This document shows positions 22,990 to 27,596 of a DNA stretch of 27,596 nt, piece after piece. Source of the stretch: an uncultured Bacilli bacterium (lineage in GTDB: Bacteria; Bacillota_I; Bacilli_A; RF39; UBA660); contig CAJTLA010000017.1 of NCBI GenBank assembly GCA_910576985.1, forward strand, positions 1-27,596, in the 5' to 3' direction. Position 1 is the first letter of the stretch; each line of letters opens with the position of its first letter. The notes under the pieces are model-generated. The model saw nothing but the letters and a program-made list of their open reading frames with translations. It did no database searches and had not been told where the DNA came from. Position numbers and translations under genes: made by a program.

Positions 22990-23671
22990 GATTATATGTT
23001 CCTTTCTGATAATCTTTTACAATTCTCCCTGAGTCTAATAAAATTACTCGCTTCTTTAGTCGATTTACAATGTCTGTATCATGGGTTACCATGATGATTG
23101 TTGTTCCCATTTGGTTAATTGCTTCTAATACTGCCATAATTTCTAAACTTGTATTTTCATCTAAATTTCCTGTTGGTTCATCACAAATTAATAATTTTGG
23201 ACCATTTACAATGGCACGGGCGATCGCCACTCTTTGTTGTTCTCCACCAGATAATTCTGTTGGATAATTTTTAGCTTTATGTTTTAATCCAACAAGTTCT
23301 AATACTTTTTTTACTTTTGAGTGAATTTCTGATTTTGGTGCTCCAAATATTTCTAAAGCGAAAGCTACATTTTCATAAACTGTAGATCGGTTTAGTAATT
23401 TAAAGTCTTGAAATACTACACCTAGTTTTCTTCTTAATTTATACACTTTTCGACTTCTCAATTTTGCTACATCAATTCCGCCTACAATAATTTTTCCACT
23501 TGTTGGTTTTTCTTCACGATATAGCATTTTTATTAAAGTTGATTTCCCACAACCAGTTGAACCAATAATAAAAACAAAGTCTCCTTTTTCAATTTTTAAA
23601 TTTAAATCATAGATTGCAGCAACACCATTTTTATATCGTTTGTTCACATCTTTCATTCTAATTAAATCCAT
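22964..23671 (-). CDS. ftsE: Cell division ATP-binding protein FtsE
   Basis: The cytoplasmic ATPase partner of FtsX. The 235-aa protein has Walker A G-S-T-G-C-G-K-S-T (37-45), Q-loop V-F-Q-D-F, signature L-S-G-G-E-Q-Q-R (about 140), Walker B with C-D-E-P and switch His (T-H-D). The ATG has AGAGGTGAAAAA upstream. It belongs to a prfB-yitT-ftsE-ftsX operon, with an 11-nt gap from yitT. Confidence 0.97.
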   Translation of the reverse strand: MDLIRMKDVNKRYKNGVAAIYDLNLKIEKGDFVFIIGSTGCGKSTLIKMLYREEKPTSGKIIVGGIDVAKLRSRKVYKLRRKLGVVFQDFKLLNRSTVYENVAFALEIFGAPKSEIHSKVKKVLELVGLKHKAKNYPTELSGGEQQRVAIARAIVNGPKLLICDEPTGNLDENTSLEIMAVLEAINQMGTTIIMVTHDTDIVNRLKKRVILLDSGRIVKDYQKGTYNHESIKNFK

Positions 23672-23682
23672 TTTTTCACCTC

Positions 23683-24567
23683 TTATTCTCCTCCTGCTAC
23701 TTCATATGCATCTGTTACCAAGAAAAAGGCATTTTCGTCTATTTTTTTTATTCCTTCTTTGGCAATATAATAATCTTTTGTTGGGATAATACACATGATT
23801 ACTTTTTGTCGGTCGCCTGTATATCCTCCACGTCCTTCTAATATCGTAACACCATGACTCAGATATTCCAGTATAAATTTTTTCATGTCTGTTTCATGTT
23901 CTGTAATAATATAAAATGCTTTGGATTGACTGATTCCTAAAATTACTTTGTCTGTCATGACACTAATTAAATAAATTGATAAAACAGAGTAAATAAATTG
24001 TTGAAATCCAAATATAGGAATACTAGCAAGAACAATAAGTCCATCTGTAAAAATCATTGCATTTCCAATTGACATTTTGAAATATTTCGATACAATTTGA
24101 TTTAATATGTCTGTTCCTCCTGTTGTGAATCCTGCCTTAAAGATCATTCCTAAACCAAATCCACTCATAACTGCTCCAAATAAGGCAATTACTACTGGTT
24201 CGGTTCCTCCTAAATCTACCATTGAAGCTAATGGTTCTGTGATTTTTACAAAGACTGGGTACAATAATGAACCGATCACTGTATTTGCTGTTTTCTCTTT
24301 GCCTAATGTGATCACGCTTAAAAGTAATAATAAAATAGAACCAATCATGATTACGATAGATGGGTCTAATTGGCATAGTTTGTTTAAGATTACCGCGATT
24401 CCACTAACACCATATACAACTTCACTTGGAAGTAAAAAGATATTGAATGCTAAAGCAACTAAAAATAATCCTGTAAAGAAACTGGCATATCTTGTGATTT
24501 TATCTTTTTTATATATTAATTTTATAATATTTGGATCTGCTTTTTTTTGTTTATTTTTTAAAAACAC
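23683..24567 (-). CDS. YitT family membrane protein
   Basis: A 294-aa membrane protein: five or six hydrophobic segments (about residues 28-215) of the YitT/DUF161 type with G-F-T-T-G-G-T-D-I-L, then a cytoplasmic DUF2179 domain with G-x-T-I-L-E-G-R-G-G-Y-T-G. Function is unknown. The start is a GTG with GAGGTG upstream, one base after the prfB stop, so it is translated in the prfB operon. Confidence 0.92.
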   Translation of the reverse strand: MFLKNKQKKADPNIIKLIYKKDKITRYASFFTGLFLVALAFNIFLLPSEVVYGVSGIAVILNKLCQLDPSIVIMIGSILLLLLSVITLGKEKTANTVIGSLLYPVFVKITEPLASMVDLGGTEPVVIALFGAVMSGFGLGMIFKAGFTTGGTDILNQIVSKYFKMSIGNAMIFTDGLIVLASIPIFGFQQFIYSVLSIYLISVMTDKVILGISQSKAFYIITEHETDMKKFILEYLSHGVTILEGRGGYTGDRQKVIMCIIPTKDYYIAKEGIKKIDENAFFLVTDAYEVAGGE

Positions 24568-24568
24568 G

Positions 24569-25661
24569 TTAACACCTCTTTAGATTTTCCTTCATAAATA
24601 AATCAAGATCTCCATCTAATATTTTTGAAACATTGCTAGTTTCTACATTTGTTCTATGATCTTTTACCATTGAATAAGGATGCATGACATAACTTCTGAT
24701 TTGGGAACCAAAGTTAATATCCATTTGTTCTCCTTTTAGGTTTTTTAATTCTTGTTCCCTTTTTTCTTGCTCTAGTTGGAATAGTTTATTTTTTAGTATC
24801 TGCATTGCTTTTTCTTTGTTTTGTATTTGACTTCTTTCATTCTGACAAGTAACAACGATTTTACTTGGAAAATGAGTAATACGAACTGCACTATCTGTTG
24901 TATTTACTCCTTGTCCTCCGTTCCCACTGCTTCGATAAACATCAATACGAATATCGCTATCTTTAATTTCAATATCCATGTTTTTTTGTTCTAATAAAGG
25001 GGTTATTTCTAATGAAGCAAATGAGGTATGTCTTCTTGCGTTTGAGTCAAATGGAGAAAGGCGTACGAGTCGGTGAACTCCACGTTCATTTTTTAAATAG
25101 CCAAATGCATAAATTCCTTTTACAATGAAGGAAATACTTTTTATTCCTGCCTCTTCTCCTGGTTGTTCATAAACGATTTCATATGAGAAATGTTTTTTAT
25201 CACACCATCTTGTATACATGCGAAATAGCATCATTGCCCAATCACATGCTTCAGTTCCTCCTGCACCACTATGAATTTCTACAATTGCATTCCCACTATC
25301 ATATGGGCCTTTAAATAGTGTTTCTATTTCTAATTCGTTTAATTTCGGTTCAATTTCTTGTATTTGATTTATTAATTCTGTTTCTAATTTTTTATCTTCT
25401 TCTAATAGATCACACATTTCTAAATTTATTTTGATTTCTTCTTCTAAAGATTCTAGATTATGAACCGTTTCTTTTAATACATTTAATTCATTGATCACAA
25501 TTTCACTTTGTTTTTTATCATCCCAAAAGTGTTCTTCTAACATAGTTTGTTCTAATTGTTTGATTCTTTGTTTTTTGGCTTCAGGGTCAAAGTAACCTCC
25601 CTAATGTATTTATTTTATCCAAAAAAGCTTCATAATTACTTTTTATTATCGCTCGTTCCAT
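24569..25661 (-). CDS. prfB: Peptide chain release factor 2, with programmed +1 frameshift
   Basis: Reads UAA and UGA. It starts at the ATG at 25661 (GGAGGATC upstream); after 24 codons an in-frame TGA (25587-25589) stops the first frame. The slip site is AGGGAGG-TTA-CTT-TGA-C, the standard RF2 autoregulatory site: an internal ribosome-site-like AGGGAGG three bases before CTT, then TGA-C. A +1 shift gives D-P-E-A-K-K-Q-R and a 363-aa protein. S-P-F (about 202-204) is the stop-reading motif and G-G-Q is at about 238-240. Low RF2 favours the shift and so raises its own synthesis. An extended -10 (TGTTATAAT, 25684-25689) lies upstream. It is the first gene of prfB-yitT-ftsE-ftsX. Confidence 0.96.
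25587..25604 (-). promoter_or_regulatory. RF2 programmed frameshift site
   Basis: The order on the minus strand is AGGGAGG, TTA, CTT, TGA, C. The ribosome-site-like sequence, slippery CTT-T and weak TGAC stop context agree with the known prfB site. Confidence 0.93.
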
Positions 25662-25881
25662 TTTTGATCCTCCTGACTATATCATTATAACATTATTTTC
25701 TTAAAATTCCTATGTTTTTTTTGATTTTTAAGATGTCAAAAATAGGTTTGTTACTTGCAAAACCTCAAATTTATAAAACATAGAATTTACCTATACAAAT
25801 TCAAGGGGAATTTCATTCTACGATAATGTATAATAGTACAGTTGATGAGGTTTATTTGAATTTTTTGTGAAGTTTGTAATT

Positions 25882-26846
25882 ATGAAGCATAATCGATGAT
25901 CGACTTTCTATCGAAACTGGTTTAAAACAAAAACCATCTTTTCAGCAAATATGGAGTAAACATTGGAAAAGATTGTGCCACTATATCTAAGGAAATTAGA
26001 AACTTATACATAAAAATTCATGGCTGTTGGTAGATCCTTTTTCGGTTGCGTTTATAGACAAAATTGTAAATTTAAAATACCTGATCAAAAGTGTAATTCT
26101 AAAACTTGTCATTTCTATAAAAAGAAAATTTTTCTCTTTTATTTCCATGTTTGTAATGGTTGTTCTAAAGGAACTTCTTGTACTTTAAGTAAGCAACTAT
26201 ATGATGTTTTTTTGTGCTAACTCGAATGCAAAAACAATTTTAAAGAGCTCTGTCATTACTTATTCTGAAGCAGAAATCAAATACTTAAATGATATCTTAA
26301 TACCTTTTGTCAAAGTTTAGAAACAGTCTATTCATCAATCTGTTATCAATCATAAAATTATGTGTTTTGAAAAAGAAGTCTATCATCTTATTTATCTAAG
26401 TGTTTTTGAAGTAAAAACTATTAATTTACCTAGAAATAGTTGTTGGAATTAAAAATTTTGAATCATTGTTTCTAGTAATGCTTACTGATAATGAAAGTAA
26501 ATTTTCTAATCCATTAGAAATTGAGTTTCACAAAAATGCAAACGAGGAAAGGATTAAAATTTTATATTGTGAACCTGAAAGGACAAATCAAAAAAGGGCT
26601 TGTAAGTAAATCATGAATTTATTAGGAGACTTCTTCCTAAAGGAACTTCTTTTGATGAACTAACACAAGAAGGTATGAACAAACTAATGTCGCATACCAA
26701 TTCATATAAAAAAAACTAAATGACTGTTCACAAATTCAGTTATTTAGTTTAATCTATGGCAATTTACCAAATAGTTTGGAATCACTAAGACTCTAGTAAA
26801 TGATATAGATCTTTTTACTAACCTATTAAAAAAGAAAGATTTATAA
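25882..26846 (+). pseudogene. Decayed IS30-family transposase
   Basis: Fragments in all three plus-strand frames line up in IS30 order. The N-terminal HTH has D-R-L-S-I-E-T-G-L-K and G-K-D-C-A-T-I-S-K-E-I-R. A cysteine-rich segment (26020-26220) has F-G-C-V-Y-R-Q-N-C and H-V-C-N-G-C-S-K-G-T. The catalytic block retains L-T-D-N-E-S-K-F-S-N-P (normally D-N-G-S-E-F). The C-terminus L-F-S-L-I-Y-G ... L-F-T-N-L-L-K-K-K ends at 26846. Several frameshifts and stops separate these. The segment around 26440-26470, where the first catalytic Asp should lie, appears deleted. It cannot make an active transposase. I could not define terminal inverted repeats. Confidence 0.8.
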
Positions 26847-26853
26847 TCATTTA

Positions 26854-26884
26854 TCTACGTCCTTTTAAAAAGGCATAGATAAAT
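26854..26884. repeat. Hairpin after the IS30 relic
   Basis: ATTTATCT pairs with AGATAAAT around an inner CCTTTT/AAAAGG stem, just after the end of the transposase remnant. It may be part of the old element end or a terminator. Confidence 0.45.
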
Positions 26885-27237
26885 ACAATAAGCCTCATTA
26901 ATATATTACACGTACTGAGGTAGAAGTTTCAAATTTTATAAGATTTGTAAAAATGTATAGATTAACTTATAGCAAAAAGTAACATAATATTAAAATAACT
27001 ATTTGAATCTATCGGTTGTAACCGATTGGTTATGATAGAAAATGCCAGAAACGACGTCCTACATCGTCCGTCGTTTCTCTATTTCTCTTTAACTCTTTTT
27101 CCTAATAAGCTTTTTTATTTCTTCGTTTTCGTCTTCTTCACTCGTCCAAGGGTGTTCGTGCTGATATCTTTTTTATTTCTCTTTCTTTTCTTTATTTTTC
27201 TCCGTTCGGAGATTTAGAGTTGTGTTGCTTCTGGGCT
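26885..27237. other. Gene-free stretch with several palindromes and a purine-biased strand
   Basis: No supported gene. It holds palindromic ATCGGT-TGTA-ACCGAT (near 27010), a 10-bp stem AGAAACGACG/CGTCGTTTCT (27047-27078), a strongly purine-rich minus strand (27079-27205) and a GC-rich hairpin TCTCC-GAAC-GGAGA near 27200-27213. All lie downstream of the partial minus-strand gene at the right edge and may be its 3' region. Confidence 0.5.
27047..27078 (-). terminator. Possible terminator of the right-edge gene
   Basis: A 10-bp stem, AGAAACGACG with CGTCGTTTCT, and a 12-nt loop. The minus-strand tail (GGCATTTTC) is only moderately T-rich, so termination is uncertain. Confidence 0.45.
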
Positions 27238-27596
27238 TCACCCGAGTACTACCACTCGGAACGAGCCGTCGTAGTACGCACCACCTGCAAGGCCCGTGCT
27301 GATGAAGCCGAACACTCCTGCACTCGTCGTAATGCTACAGATACCGCCACGAATGAACCACGGGTCACTCGAACCGACGAAGCCGGCGCTATCGGAATAC
27401 CATCCTCTCGTCTCACTTAGTGCGTGTCCGTAACATATTCCGTTATTACATGCTGTTGTTGCTGTTGTTGAGCTGTAATTATCGTAATACTTACTTGCTG
27501 GTAAACTACTAAATCCACTATTCCCTATTGTATTACTATATACTCCCATTACGTATTCCCATGCTCCTCCACTCATGTCATATACTCCATATATTG
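27238..27596 (-). CDS. C-terminal part of a C-type-lectin/FGE-sulfatase-like domain protein
   Basis: The reading frame is open to the right edge, so the start is outside. The visible 119 residues have Y-D-M-S-G-G-A-W-E-Y-V-M-G, G-W-Y-S-D, P-W-F-I-R-G-G, A-G-V-F-G-F and a final S-F-R-V-V-V-L. This is the order of the formylglycine-generating-enzyme/C-type-lectin fold (W-E, R-G-G, F-R) seen in many gut Bacillota surface proteins. The last 60 codons are far more GC-rich than the rest of the window, and many codons end in C. Such folds are frequent targets of diversity-generating retroelements. Function cannot be given from this fragment. Confidence 0.6.
   Translation of the reverse strand, partial: IYGVYDMSGGAWEYVMGVYSNTIGNSGFSSLPASKYYDNYSSTTATTACNNGICYGHALSETRGWYSDSAGFVGSSDPWFIRGGICSITTSAGVFGFISTGLAGGAYYDGSFRVVVLG

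Noticed and set aside
26020..26220. 66-aa cysteine-rich ORF as a small zinc protein
   Set aside because: The Cys pattern is the middle segment of an IS30-family transposase, and the neighbouring segments in other frames complete it.
26713..26750. Strong hairpin (AAACTAAAT..ATTTAGTTT) as a terminator or IS end
   Set aside because: The sequence lies inside the decayed transposase coding frame, where K-L-N-D-C and L-F-S-L-I-Y-G are readable through it, and the C-terminus continues to 26846.
27026..27217. 63-codon plus-strand ORF rich in Phe, Leu and Ser
   Set aside because: It is only the complement of a purine-rich minus-strand tract, has no ribosome site and is full of low-complexity repeats.
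1..27596. CRISPR arrays, tRNA, rRNA and riboswitches
   Set aside because: I looked for regularly spaced repeats, tRNA cloverleaf ends and long conserved leaders on both strands and saw none.

Overview
The window comes from a very AT-rich, Gram-positive, endospore-forming member of the Bacillota, probably an uncultured Bacilli-type gut commensal; that placement is inferred from gene content only. Support comes from sporulation genes (gerQ, yabG, yabP, yabQ), the Bacilli-style orders yabG-veg-spoVG, yabP-yabQ-divIC and ywiB-argS-rpoE, strong AGGAGG-type ribosome sites, and prfB with its programmed frameshift. UGA is a normal stop here, because release factor 2 is present and tryptophan is encoded by TGG.

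Layout. 1-400: the start of an Rpn-type nuclease gene running off the left edge, with a consensus promoter. 401-3320: a Sir2 deacetylase and a U32 peptidase/RlhA-type protein. 3387-4528: a complete retron, made of a retron reverse transcriptase and an upstream msr-msd RNA bounded by a perfect 11-nt a1/a2 repeat. 4571-5079: a divergent unknown 132-aa protein. 5149-5453: a compact convergent sense/antisense module encoding a 30-aa membrane peptide, read as a type I toxin-antitoxin. 5627-8404: a DapB/2,4-diaminopentanoate-dehydrogenase-like enzyme and an ABCG-like transporter gene broken by two in-frame stops. 8418-10264: prmC and prfA. 10303-10632: a second type I toxin-antitoxin-like module of the same design but unrelated sequence. 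10716-13175: rpoE (delta), argS, ywiB. 13349-15295: a class A penicillin-binding protein. 15328-16569: an operon of PduL, a DUF1450 protein and an unknown protein. 16607-17605: gerQ and lemA. 17648-20165: divIC, yabQ, yabP, spoVG, veg, yabG. 20245-22065: a membrane-anchored Ig-like protein and a divergent RluA pseudouridine synthase. 22090-25661: operon prfB-yitT-ftsE-ftsX. 25882-26846: a decayed IS30-family transposase. 27238-27596: the C-terminus of a C-type-lectin/FGE-like protein with unusual GC-rich, NNY-rich codons.

The core genes serve translation (prfA, prfB, prmC, argS), transcription (rpoE), division and wall synthesis (divIC, ftsEX, PBP) and sporulation. Set among them are three small RNA-based accessory units, one retron and two type I toxin-antitoxin-like loci, which are the most interesting content. 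The right edge may hold the variable region of a diversity-generating retroelement target; no DGR reverse transcriptase is in the window.
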